64,000 nt of DNA from Helopsaltes ochotensis. Lineage: Eukaryota > Chordata > Aves > Passeriformes > Locustellidae. The translations under genes and the position numbers were made by a program. Shown one piece after another: positions 1 through 12,800 of the stretch; the first letter of the stretch is position 1, and the number at the start of each line of letters is the position of its first letter. The notes beneath the pieces were generated by a model. The model did not search any database and was not told where the DNA came from. It saw nothing but the letters and a program-made list of their open reading frames with translations. The stretch covers positions 644,233 through 708,232 of the forward strand of contig VXBM01000015.1 in assembly GCA_013400155.1 (NCBI GenBank), read 5' to 3'.

Positions 1-1870
1 GAAGCTAAATTAGCCCACAATTACCACAGAGTGTGGTGTGGCAGACGATGGGCTTGGACAGTTTCCATGACAGAACTAATATGCACCTACTTGGTACAGA
101 CAATCTGTGTCGATGACCTGCTCTGATAAGATGTGCATGCTGGTGACTTCAGAGGCTACGGTAGCACCCTGCGTTGTTTTTCAGGTTGCTAGCTGAAAAT
201 GTGGGTGTTTACACTGATTTTGGAAATACACAAGCTGGAGACAAAGTGTTTCCTTGCCTGTTTTGGTTTGTTTTTCCACCCACATAAGCTCCCAGGAGAG
301 CAGCTCTGGAATACCTGATAACGTGCCTGGGTTCTGTATGTGTGTTAGAAAACTGGCAGTCATGCCAGAGGTACCAATAAAACCACTGCTGAGCTTACCA
401 GCTGCTTGCCCTGCACTAGGGCTATTCTTGTCTTTTCCCAGTTGACTCAAACATGGTCAACTTTTCCACTAGATTCTCATCTAGATGATGTCTACATATT
501 TTGTCAGTTAATTATTATTGTTGCCCTTCTGTCCTTGAAACAGTAGTGTATTTATTCCTCCTAACTTATAATTGTAATTTTATAATAGAGGTAGTGCACA
601 AAGGTAACTTAAACTATTTTAAATAGGTTATAAATTGATTAAAGAAAGAACAACCAATTTAAAAGTTTCTTTTCAACTGAAGGTAGCTTACCCAGGAGTG
701 GTAGAGCAGCTTAGTGTTTTCCATTAATTACTGTTATTGACTTTTTAATCAATTAAGTGCTAACCATGTTCCATAGTTTGTAGTTATGTCCATGTTCAAT
801 TTGCAGGAAAAATCAGTTTCTCTTTTAATTTCTGCTTTTCTCATTCCTATTTTCTTTTACTTGACCAAGAGGATCTTTGAAATATTATGGCTGTATATTT
901 TCTGGTGTTGATACAGAAAGAAATATTCAGTGCCATCTAGCTAATATTTTAAGTCTGTCAGAGAATTCCCTCTTGATTCTTCCCGTCACTTTGGAATTAA
1001 TTCCTCTGTCAAAGAATTGTGTTTGGTGCCTCCTTTTTCTTAAATCCTGCAGTAAGTGATGTGTCTCTGACCCAGCCAGCCATGTACGTTCAGTGAGTTC
1101 TGTGTTCCATCTGTCTGCCAGCCTCCTGCCTCAGCTGCTAAGCTAGTTATTTTTAGGACTGTATAGCTTTTCAGCTGCCTAACATATTAGCAGGAGTGGA
1201 GTTTAGACTTGCTAGCGTGAACATCCCTAAAAATAACACTAATTCAGGAATTCATTCTCTTAGGAGGTGCCAGTTGTTCCTGAGGTGTCCTTACCCTTGG
1301 TTACTCTCTGGCCTGGATTTATTCAGAATGCATATGGAAAGAAATGTACAAAAAAATCTGGGGGAGTTCAGAAAGACAGCTACTGCTGCACCTACAAAAA
1401 CACCTTCAGCAGATGCCCTGGCCTGATTTACAGTTTATTTTGATACTTCAGATAGCACACGTGTTAAACAATCAACAATATGTAAATGTGAAGGATTCTG
1501 CAAAGGCTTGTCTGTGTTCTTAAAGACCTGGTAATCTGGGGACACTTACTGAAGAGAAATTCTGATATTTTGCATCAATGCAGCAACTGTGGTAACTTTG
1601 CATCCCTGTTCCACGTGCATATGCATGACTGACTCATGATGCATAGCTCACATTCTCTGAGGCTATCTGCGTCACACAATTCCTCATAGTATAGAGATAG
1701 GAGAGTCAAATGCGACTGAATTGTTCCAGAAGCAGCATGGCCACGTCTGTATGGTGAGCCCTGAGGAAAGGAAGGGCTTCCTAGCTCTGACATGGTGACA
1801 CTAATGTCTGTTTTCAGAAACAACCATCTTGCTGTGCAAACACACCAATGAGCTCCTAGCCAGCCCAGAT

Positions 1871-2452
1871 CCTGGACTGCATCCAGAGCAGTGTGGGCAG
1901 CAGGACAGAGAGGGGATTCTCTCCCTCTGCTCTGGTGAGACCCACCTGCAGTGCTGCACCCAGCTCTGAGGTCCCAGCACAGGAAGGACAGGGACCTGTT
2001 GGAGCGAGTCTAGAGGAGGCCACCAAGCTGATCAGAGATGAAGCACCTCTCCTGTGAGGAACAGCTGAGACTTGGGTTTGTTCAGCCTGGAAAAGAGAAG
2101 GCTTTGAGGCGACCTAATTGTGGCCTTCCAGTACCTGAAGAGAACCTGTGAGAGAGATGAGAGAGACTCTTTACATGGGCATGTAATGACAGGACAAGGG
2201 GAATGGCTTCAGACTGAAAGAGAGAAGGTTTAGATTAGATGCTAGGAAAAAATCCTTTATTGTGAGGGTGGTGAGACTCTGGCACAGGCTGCCCAGAGAA
2301 GTTGTGGGTGCCCCATCCCTGGAAGTGTGCAAGGCCAGGCTGGATGGGGCTCTGAGCAACCTGGTCTGGTGACAGATGTCCCTGCCCACAGCAGGGGGTT
2401 GGAATAAGATGACCTTTAAGGTCCCTTCCAATCTAAGCCATTCCATGATTCC
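1871..2452 (+). repeat. CR1-type LINE fragment, 3' part
   Basis: Shows the familiar avian CR1 3' segments in order: GTGAGACCCACCTGCAG, GAGGAGGCCACCAAGCTGAT, CCATCCCTGGAAGTGTGCAA, and the tail CTTTAAGGTCCCTTCCAA before CCATTCCATGATTC. It is 5'-truncated and inserted in sense orientation in an ABCC8 intron. Confidence 0.92.
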
Positions 2453-3660
2453 CCATTGCATCCAGCAGACGTGTCTCTTATGTCTTAGCACATGACTGTG
2501 GACAGCTGATTTCTTTTCATCAAAATCATAAACTTTTTATGTCAAGTCATTATTTTACTGTGCTCAGAAGAAGGATTAAGGTACTCTGTAGTGAATAATT
2601 TTAAAAGCTTCTATAAGCCGTGTACTTCATACATGGGCATTCTTCTATATCAGTATTAGGAGAGCTGAGTTTATAAATGATCAGTGCTTATCGCAGCCAT
2701 AATAGCTAAAGGATAAGGAAGTTTCAAAGTGTATTAAACTTGATCATGTAATAAACAGGGGGAAAAGGCAAGATTTGCATGCTTAAACTAAATCTTCAGG
2801 ACTTTGAGTTTATATCACTGCCCTGGAAAATACTTTTGTGCCAGGCTTGTGCATTATTAGCTGTAATTGTTGGTACCCTTTATTATTGATGTCACTTTAA
2901 TTTACAGCTATGCAATTAAATATGCCCAGCAGGGAATCATCTCCCATACCTGCTGAATTCATGGCAGATTTCATTGGCACAGCTATTCAGATGAATGGGT
3001 ACAAATTCACTATAAAAAACTGTAAAGAGGCTTGTTTGTGATTAATCCTGTTTTGTGGCTAATTCCTTGAGGGAAGGGAAACAGTTCTTTCCAGTCTGAT
3101 ACTCTGTTGCACCATGTACTTGGACTTCCATTTTCCCAAGTGCTCTATTTGCTTCACGATAAGGACAAATATATTTAATATGGGTACTGCTATAATGGGA
3201 AGTTCTTTGAGTTTATACTTTTTAAATTGTTACAATTTCTAGGCACTATGGTAATGTAAATTTTCAAACCTGAACTTACATGATTGAGAAAAACTGAATT
3301 TTGCAGCATTAATGGTTCTTTTCACAATTTCATGCATGTATTGTTTTTCTCATACATATTTAAAATATTTTATTTTTCGATTTCTCTCTCTCTCGATTAC
3401 CGTGTCATAGAATACATTTATAAAATGCCCAGATCTGGAAGTCCCACAGAATTTCAATACAGTAATCAATGCAATAATATCCATAAATTACTTCTCAAGA
3501 TACTGCACGAATCCACTGTGGCTGTGTCTAATACACGACTACAAATGATGTCACTCTGAACTATTGATAGGCTGATTTATACCCTGTGCCAAGCTGTCCA
3601 TAAGCACATACCCCAGAAATTAAATTTTACTTTGTATTTCTCTGAGACCCCAAGGCCTGA

Positions 3661-3738
3661 CTCCTTTTTTCCTCCTTTCCTCTTGCTTTCCTGCTTTCTT
3701 CCTTTCTTTCCTTTTTTTTTTTCCTTCCTTTTTTTTAG
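3661..3738 (+). promoter_or_regulatory. Very long polypyrimidine tract at an acceptor
   Basis: Nearly 75 bases made almost only of C and T lie directly upstream of the AG at 3737-3738. A tract this long is expected to bind U2AF and PTB strongly. It precedes the exon that has a non-canonical GC donor, so a strong acceptor may offset a weaker donor (inference). Confidence 0.7.
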
Positions 3739-3841
3739 GTATGAAGCCAAATTCCGACAAAAACTTCTTGAATACACAGACTCCAACAACATTGCTTCCC
3801 TTTTCCTCACAGCAGCCAATCGCTGGCTGGAAGTTCGCATG
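3739..3841 (+). CDS. ABCC8: ABCC8 exon: cytosolic loop into penultimate helix
   Basis: Acceptor TTTTTTTTAG precedes the exon. The first base completes an arginine codon split with the previous exon, followed by YEAKFRQKLLEYTDSNN and on to NRWLEVRM. The exon ends ATG and is followed by gcaagt, a GC donor, in exactly the place required by the family alignment (next exon starts EYIGACVV). It encodes the cytosolic loop of the second transmembrane domain leading into the next helix. Confidence 0.95.
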
Positions 3842-6800
3842 GCAAGTACATTATTATTATTGTGTATGCATGAGGAATTTCTGACTTTGTTCCAAGTAAT
3901 CTGATGAGGCATCCAACAGTTTTCCAGCCTCATCTCAAAGATATACCTTTGCCCGCTATGTCTCTCTGACTGTACTGGGCATCCTGGACACTGAATGGGG
4001 TGTGAATTCAGCCTGCAGCTGTTTTTCCAAGACAGGAATAGTTTTCATGGGTCACATTGGTTCCTCTGTGTGTGAAAAGTGATCAGAGCTAGTTGAGCTG
4101 TGCCACCAGCCAGCATGTCATTGTGGGACCATGTCAGGTAGTGTCAGCAGCCTCTGCCTTGTGGGTCCCTAGGAACATTTCAATATCTTGGAAGCTCTCC
4201 TGATGAGCAGAAGGATGTAGAGAAGTTTGAGTCTGTTTTGGGGTCATCTGAAGAACATCAAAGATGTTTAGTGGCCTGTTGGCTGCTCAGTGAAGTGGCC
4301 TGGCATGAGAAATGGTTTATTAAAAATAATTCTCTAAGAAGCAAGTCAAGGAGTTTTATGTTGTGGAAATGTTATACCACAGTTTTAAATGCATATGTAG
4401 TAATGCTGTTCTGGTAACATGGGTTTCTTTTAGATGTGCTAAATGTATGTTAACTCATTTTTCATGTCACACTTTATAGCTCCATTTGGGACTCCTTCTT
4501 AACTGGTACCTTTTGCTAATTTAGTTCAGGTATTGGGTATGACCCAAGTAAAATACTATTACCCTATTACATGTTGAGGCCTAGACCACATGAAGTCCCT
4601 AATTCTGATTCAGTGCCATATCACTAAACAGTTCAAACACAGACAAATGACAATTTCCCTCCTACAGAGTTTGTTTTCTAGTCCGTTACACAGCTTTGCA
4701 CAAAGAATTGTCTGTAGGAAGGCAAATCACCAGTGATTTAAATTAAAGCAGATAAAGGCCCTTAAGGTAATAGGTGTGTGCTGTGCAAGAAAGGCTTGTT
4801 TGAACAGTTATGGATGGTAGGAACTCAGCAGCAGCAGCAGAGCCTCCCAGCAGTTCATCATCAGCCACAGAGATGGAATTACCTGAGCATTTCCCTCCTA
4901 TCTCAGGTAACATCAGCTGCATGATTTCAGCTACCTCCTTCACATGCTTAAGGTATCTGTGTTGACTTCCCCAGCACAGCCCTGCAAAAAGCAGTAATGG
5001 GTTCCTAGGTAGAGTCTGTACAGAGTTCCATGGGGTTTTCTACCTGTGTTTCGAAATTATGCAATGGGTTTGTTATTTGGTATGCAAAGTTATGAGAACG
5101 TTTTAACCCTTTGTAGACTTATAATGATGGAGCTTATTCATATTCCTTCAGGAGTACATTGGAGCATGTGTGGTACTCATAGCAGCTGTCACTTCTATTA
5201 CCAGTTGCCTGTATAATAAAATCACTTCAGGACTTGTAGGCTTGGGACTAACCTATGCTCTTATGGTAAGAATCTCAGGATCCTTTCTGTCTCTCCCAAA
5301 CATTTTTTTGTAATTCCTCAGGGCACAAAGATGAACAGGAAGATTGAAGGTGTCTGTACATCTATAGTGGGTACTGTAACATCACTGAAACCATGTGTTT
5401 ACTTCAGTTCACATGTGATGGTTGGCATATTTGAGTGTATGCTTTCTTCAGCTTTGAGATCAAGTCTCATCGAGGTGTTAGTTCAAATATGTCAACAAAA
5501 CATGGACAAGTTGCATCATAATTTTTTTTATCGTCTTGCATTGTGAAGAATACGTTTTCAGTGCATCAGTTGTAATTATGCTCTGGTATATCATTCTAGA
5601 GTGTCCAAACTTAAGTTACCAAAATTGTCTTTTCACCTGTCTTTATTGTTCCCCCCACCCTTTTTCTGTTGGTGTAGATCGGAGCTCCATAGTACCAAAG
5701 TATGTGTGCACTGCAGTTGTAAAATTTAACCTTTAGTCATTGTTGCCTCCCTGTTGGTGTTGTACCATCTAGTGCATTCACAACTTCCACTTACTGAGGC
5801 GGTCCTGTGTAGGAATCTAAACTGCATGCTGGTCAAATGATGCAAACTACTAAAAATCTGGGATTCAGTGGTGTATTTGCTTTACATCAGGTGTCTAACT
5901 ATCTGAATTGGATGGTTCGTAACCTGGCTGACATGGAGATCCAGCTGGGGGCAGTGAAAAGAATCAATGGCCTTCTCAAAACAGAAGCTGAAAATTACGA
6001 AGGGCTCCTTTGTAAGTGCAGTTTTGTGCAGCATGCAGAAAGAGCTTGCTGAAATTTTAATGACTTTGCAGTGTATTGCCATGAAAAATTTAGTAAATCA
6101 CCTAATGATCCAACTAATTTATTATAAGAGGTTGATGCTGGGTTTTTTTCCCCCCTGTGCTTGTGGTACAGCTTCCTCACAGATTCCCCAGAACTGGCCA
6201 GACAGAGGGGAGATCCAAATCCAGAACCTATGTGTCCGATATGACAGCAACTTAAAGCCAGTGCTAAAACATGTCAATGCCCACATCTCACCAGGACAAA
6301 AGGTAAAGAACTGCAGTGGTTCTCAGAAGCTCTTTAGACTAGCACGTCACATAAGTTAGAGTTAAAACATACCACAGAACGTTATGATGACTGAATTACA
6401 AATGATTTTTTTCTCTCAAAGAATGTAGTGGAATGGAGTCTGGGGATTCTTAGCTTGGTGTATTGAGGCAAACACCCCCCTCTCAGTATCCCAGTGCCCG
6501 CCTGTCAGCACACAGCGCTAAAAGAAGTGACAGTGAGCCCTTACAGGGCTAGACCTTCTCACATGACTCTTGTCTTTATTGCCCTCATTACCACTCTCCT
6601 GTTGTTCCTGTTATAGGACTGGCCTTGATTTATCCTTAAATGCTCAGACCCCTAAAAGACAAAATGTGAACCCAGCAATTCTGTGATGGCTGTTTCAGTG
6701 TGACTGGTCTGTCAGGAGGAGAAGTGGATCATGTGAATCAGAACAGCTCCTCCACCCTCTCATCTGAAGTGTCAAGTACAGATGTTATCCAGTTTCCTGT

Positions 6801-9800
6801 ATTTTCATTGCCTGATGTTCATCTGCTTTCTGTGTCACAGATTGGGATCTGCGGACGAACAGGCAGTGGAAAATCCTCCTTCTCTCTTGCATTTTTCAGA
6901 ATGGTTGACACCTTTGAGGGTAAGATAGCACTTTTATGTGTTATCAGGCTTAGCTCCTGAAGGTTTTTCAGTAGTCTTTTCCGTAACAGCAGCAGCTCTG
7001 AAGCGTGATTTTTCAAATCTGCAGGACACACTCTTTGGCCCTGTTAAAAGCTGATATCATCTGTCACCTAACAGCTGTGCCATTCGTAATGCAGATCAAT
7101 AAAAATTCTGCTTGATAGAAGCAAAAGTCCAAGAGTGACAGACGACAGCCTTTTATGCTGTTAAATCACAAAAGCAGCAGCAGCAAAGCATAAAAGGGCA
7201 AGGTCTTCAAATGTCATGAAGGATCTGTGCTCAAGGGACGGATAGGATCCACCAGGCCCAGAAAACTCAGCAACTAGGGGTTGCAGCTTGGCCTGCTGCC
7301 CTGGAATTTCCTGCCATATTTCCTGCTCTGTGTACTGTGTCCATATGTCTCACAGGGTGCATCTCAAAAAGATGTCAGCCTGTTTCCCAGCCACATCACC
7401 ACAGAGCCCTTATGCAGAGACAGACAGTTGTACTCAGAGATAAGATTTCATAGTGGTCAACAGTAATTTGGCTTTCTGAAAGGCTTGTTGTCCCTGGTAA
7501 TTAATCCCTGATTGAAGTAATGTCTGAGCTTGTTGTTTGATAGATGTATACTGGTGAAACAGTTAAGTAGTGTATCTAATCATTCGTGAGATACTTCAGG
7601 TACACTCTGTATGCTTTCCAGCTCAGTTTAGTCTCAAGAAGGCTGTGCTTGCTTTCTACTCAAAGCATGTTTCTTTAGTGAAGGAGGGAGTATGTGACAC
7701 AAGGCCTGTTCCTGCTGTACTGCCTTTCAGCCTGGAAGTGAGCCATGTCTTTGCCAGCAGCTGTGTGGCACAATAAACACACTGTCCTCTTTCTTTTGAA
7801 TAGGGAGGATTATCATTGATGGTATAGATATCGCAAAGCTGCCCTTACAGACATTGAGATCCAGGCTGTCAATCATTCTCCAAGATCCTATTTTATTCAG
7901 TGGAACAATCCGGCAAGTATTAAGCACCAGCAATAAATAAAAACCATGTCATTGCTTATATGTCATATGAATTATATATTATAATTGTACTATATAATGA
8001 CTTTTACACTCAGCTGTTCAATTCCAGTCTCCTCAGCTGGAATAGGGAGGATCACTGCCTTCTGTCTGTGCTTTTAATTCATCCCTGCCAGACTAACCTT
8101 TCCCTGTGCCTGAGCCTGGACAGGATGCCATTGGCAAAAGACATCCCATGCCTGGGATGCGGGGAAAGCCAGTATTTATTTCTCCAGGATTTAGTAATCA
8201 GTTTAGCTCACTGATCAAATACCCATAACCGCCCAGCATTTCTTGAAACCTTCCTTCTCCTACATCTGTTTTCATCTGTCTGCCTTAAAATATGAGATGT
8301 AAAAAATGCAGACTAAAAAATTGCTGTAGACAGAGAGATCAAAAGAACAACATGAGAAGTACTGGGAGACTGGGCTATTTTATCCTGGAGTCTCTATCTG
8401 TGTTTCTTCTGAGCCATTTCATCTGCGGCACTAAATACCTTAGCTCTTTTTGTTGTTGTTTTTTTGTTTTTTTGTGTTCTCTTCCTACTTCTCTAAGAAG
8501 ATAATGCAGTAGAAACAATGGCCAAAAGTTCCAGTTTCCCACAAATGTCCTTCTCTGTGTCTGTGCCATTTACCTTAGGAAGAAACAGTACAATCCTCAG
8601 TGCACAGTTATATCACCTGCAGTTTTAGTTTCTATGAGTGATTAGAGTTCACTGAAAAGGATACAGGCTTCAGGACATGCCTGAATAGACCGTGATTCAT
8701 TCACATCAGAAAATGATGGGATTGTATTCCTTTGTTTTATGAATTAATCTATTAAAAAATGCATTTAGGCCAGCATTGAATTTCCACAACTCATACAGCA
8801 GGAGTAAAACGTAAAAATAATGTTAGGAACCATTGAATCTTTTATTGTCATTCTATATACTAATGTAATATGATGTGAGATTCACATTTGTTGCTGTCAC
8901 TTGTGGGCCACAGCAAGTTAAAAATAATGTTCATTTGTTCATAAATCCAAGATCTTTTGAACTGTAGTGAAGACTTGAATTTTGTAATGCAGTATGAAGC
9001 TTGATTATTCTGTTAATATTTCTATAGCAGTGAAGAACAAAGAGACATTTTATTTAAAAGGAGAGAGAGTAGAATTTTGGCCTTTGTTAAAATTGATTGC
9101 TAATTTAAACTGAGTGTATTCACAGCTTTTTCTAGTAAAACATGAGATTTCTTTAGTTTATACAGAACAAAATAAATTCCAAAACCATAAAGATACCAAC
9201 AAAATAGGAAGCTTTTCCCTTTCTGTTCAACTGAGAGTCAAATTTCCATCTTAATCACATTGGCATAAAGGTTGATTAAGTCTAGGAAATTCAGTGGATT
9301 TATACCAATGATAGATCAGAATCAGGCCCAGACCTTCAGCATATGATTCTGATTATCTGCAGGTTTGTTTCTAAGCACACTAAAAGAAGAAATCCTTTGC
9401 AGAAGTTTCTGTTGACTGATGTTCTGGAATTGCCCACACTGCAGGTTTAACTTGGACCCTGAAAAGAAGTGCACTGACAACATGCTCTGGGAAGCACTGG
9501 AAATAGCACAGCTCAAGCATGTGGTGAAGGCACTACCTGGGGGCCTAGGTAATGAGATTTCTTGTTGAGAATATTGTTTCCAGCATTCACGATATTCCTG
9601 TTTCACTCTTATTTATAAGAAGGATAGTTGATGAAGAAAGAGCTTTTAAAGTTTGTGAAAGGTGACAAAAAGTGCCTCCAGGCAAATGTCTTATATCTGT
9701 ATAATCCTTTACCAAGTGTACCTGTGGGGCAGAATCCTCTTTCTTTCCAACTCAATGGTAAAATTATTTTAGTTCAGTATGTCTTTGTTTTGAAGCACTG

Positions 9801-12800
9801 AGGTTTATGGGTCTTGTGAATTCAAATAAGCAGTCAACAAATCAGGTGTTGCCTAGAACACATTCTTTGGTATTTTCCAATAGTCATATCCAAGGAGGAG
9901 GATTTCTAAAGCTTCAATGTGTGAATCATTTGGCCATGCAGAAAAAAACCCACCAGAAAGCCCCCCAAAAAACCAACAAACCACCACCAAACACCTAATA
10001 AAAAACAAAACAAAAAAACCCACTAATAAACCCCCTTAAGCTGGTAAGTTATACGGCCCTAGGGTAAAGAAATGAGGGATGCTGGTTTGACTGGGGGTAC
10101 AGTGTCCTAGACTGCATGTGTTTCAAAGAAACTCACTCTTGAATATCCTCAGCTACTTAGATGTCTGTCAGATACAGAGAATATAGTGAGACAAAAGTAC
10201 TGGTTTTGAACACTGGAAATAAGCAGGCAAAACTGTGTCAACAGCAGCTGTAGGCCCAGGAAATATCACTTCACGCTGAAAAGGAGACATTGTTTTCCAA
10301 GCATCTGCTCTATTCTGATCTGACTGTGCTGATATTGCTGTATCACTTCCAGATGCAATAGTCACAGAAGGGGGTGAAAACTTCAGCCAGGGCCAAAGGC
10401 AACTGTTCTGCCTGGCAAGGGCTTTTGTGAGGAAGACGAGCATCTTCATCATGGATGAAGCCACAGCATCTATTGACATGGCAACAGTGAGTTTGAAGTG
10501 CTTCTGATTTCTTTTCCTTGAGGGGGAGACAACTGATTTGTGAAGAAAAATGTTGAAAGCAATTCTGTCTGTTCTGTAATATGCTTACACCGTATTTAGT
10601 GCAGACATATTTACAAGCCCAGGTAGTTGCAAGTCACTGCTAACAAATCTATAGAGCTTTTAAACCATTTTTCTAGGGATTGAATAGTTATTCCAGAACT
10701 GATTGCATTATGAAAATGAAGCGGGTTATTTTAATTGACAGTGGGTGTTTCTAAAGTAAACAAAGCTTGGGAAGGTCAGCTGGGATGGTCAGTAAAGGGT
10801 GAATTGGCAAGTGACAAGTTTTCCCAGCATGGTTGGCAGGACAAGTCAGGAAGTTAGAAGGCTTGAAAGTAGAGTCAAGGAAATAAACACAGACACAGAA
10901 AAGACATACTGGATTATTGCATTAATTGCCCGGAATTTCTAGGCAGATGTTTAAGCACTCAGTAATAGTGCAGTGACTGGGTTTTAGCCAAATAGAATAG
11001 TACATTTTTTTCATCTGTTATGTTGTTACAGGAAATATTTTGGTTTTCTTTCCATTGTAAGCAAAGAACAGAATTGGAGGGGCTGGTCAGAACAGCTGCA
11101 ATTTTTAGTTCAGTAAAATACTAGTGTTTGAACTGTAGTTAGAGAACTATAGTGCATGCAGCCCAGTTAAAACACATATTGAATTTTGATGCATTGAGGA
11201 TAGAGCCCTCCTTTGAAATACTTCTCCAAAGAGCAGCTAATAGGAAATGAAGGTGTCTGTGCTCGTGACACTTCCAGGCAGTTTGGAATGCGAGGACACA
11301 TCTCCTAAATAGCAAAGGACGAGTACTTGTTGAGTGAGAGTTATGTATGTTAAGGCCATCTTAAAATCACCTCCGCTGTTAAATATGCCAGGTACAGCAC
11401 TGTCCCTTGCTTGTCCCTGCCACCCCTTGGTGTTAGATGTCCCCATTGTGCTGGAACATTCCTGGGCTTGCAGTGGGGTGAAGGACAGGTCGCAGAGGCG
11501 CCGGCACGGGCAGCCTGGCAGCACCTGGAATTCACCTTGGATTTCCTCACTGTAAAACTGAGGACAGGACAGCAGGAGTCTGGGGCTAGAGCACAGCTCT
11601 GGTGTCTGCTGAACCCCAGAAGCAGGAGAATGGCAGGAGATACCAGGCTCTGGCTTAGCTCAGACATGTAGCTAATTTTTCACTTCTGCAGTGATCAATA
11701 AATAGCATGGAATAGTCAGTGGTTACTTAAGCGTTCTTAGGCTCTGTGTCTATCGTGAAACTTGTCTTGTTTGAAAAGCACCAAATGTTTTTCGCTCCCT
11801 AGGAGAACATTCTCCAGAAGGTGGTCATGACTGCCTTTGCTGACCGTACTGTGGTTACAATAGCGGTGAGTACACTCCCTGCTGCCATTCTAATGCAAAC
11901 AAGGATCAGAAATGCCCCATTACTCACTTCTTGTCAGTGTTCATCAATGTGTTCATCCGGCTGTTCATCTTTTTCTTTTGTTACGTGGTGCTTAAAAGTA
12001 AGTGTTCTTTACCATTTTTTAATTTCTTACTTGAATTCATAGGAGTAGCTTCTTAAACGTGTTGCATGATGCTAAGTCAAATTTTCTCTAAAGGTACCTA
12101 ACCTAAGTATGCTCTCTATCTGCTGTTTCCCATTTTAAGCTAATTTAAAATGCCATATACTTTGCTGTGAAATATAAGAATAAGTTTCATCAAGCTAAAA
12201 TAATCATTTAACTAAGAACAAGTAAATGCACATATTTCAGGGAGGTGAAATTAAGTCAGTATGCTTCTTTACATGTAAAAATTCAACACAAGAAATGTAT
12301 GGACAGGAACCTCTGAACATCATTTATCTTCACATAGCAAATGTGTAAAAGAAGACCTGATTTATCTTACAGTATCCATCCTGTGTGTCATTATAAAAAA
12401 GAAAAGGAATCATAACTATGACATTGCCTGATTTCTCTGCATGAAAATTCAGATTTGCACTGTATTCTGCATTTATGTATCTTTTTCAGTTTGTTTGGGG
12501 ACAGGCTGAAAAAGCTTTATTATTCTTTCACTCCCTTAGTGAGTATTAAACTGCACAGTTCAAACAAGCAACATACTGGAATAAACTTACTTTGAATGTT
12601 TTTGTTTACTTCCAATTGTAAATGTGGTTTACAGGAGGTGGGTTTGTATTCAAAACATTCTGTAGTAGAAACAACATAGAGAGTTTGTGGCATGGGTAGT
12701 GGTTTTGGGGTTTTGGTTTTTTGGGGGGGTTTTCTGTGTTGTTGGTTTTGAGGTGGTTTTGTTTTGTGGTGGTTTCGAGGGTTTTTTCCAGAAAAAGCCA

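Larger units (their letters stand above)
1..3738 (+). other. ABCC8: ABCC8 intron (partial), no exon seen
   Basis: The sequence upstream of the first recognisable exon contains no stretch matching the preceding SUR1 exon, so it is treated as a single partial intron. It holds one long CR1 fragment (about 1871-2452) and ends in an unusually long pyrimidine tract. Short open frames here show no recognisable product. Confidence 0.75.

Noticed and set aside
6700..6840. In-frame upstream extension of the Walker A exon
   Set aside because: The open frame runs upstream by chance; the acceptor at 6839-6840 and alignment to SUR1 define the start at 6841.
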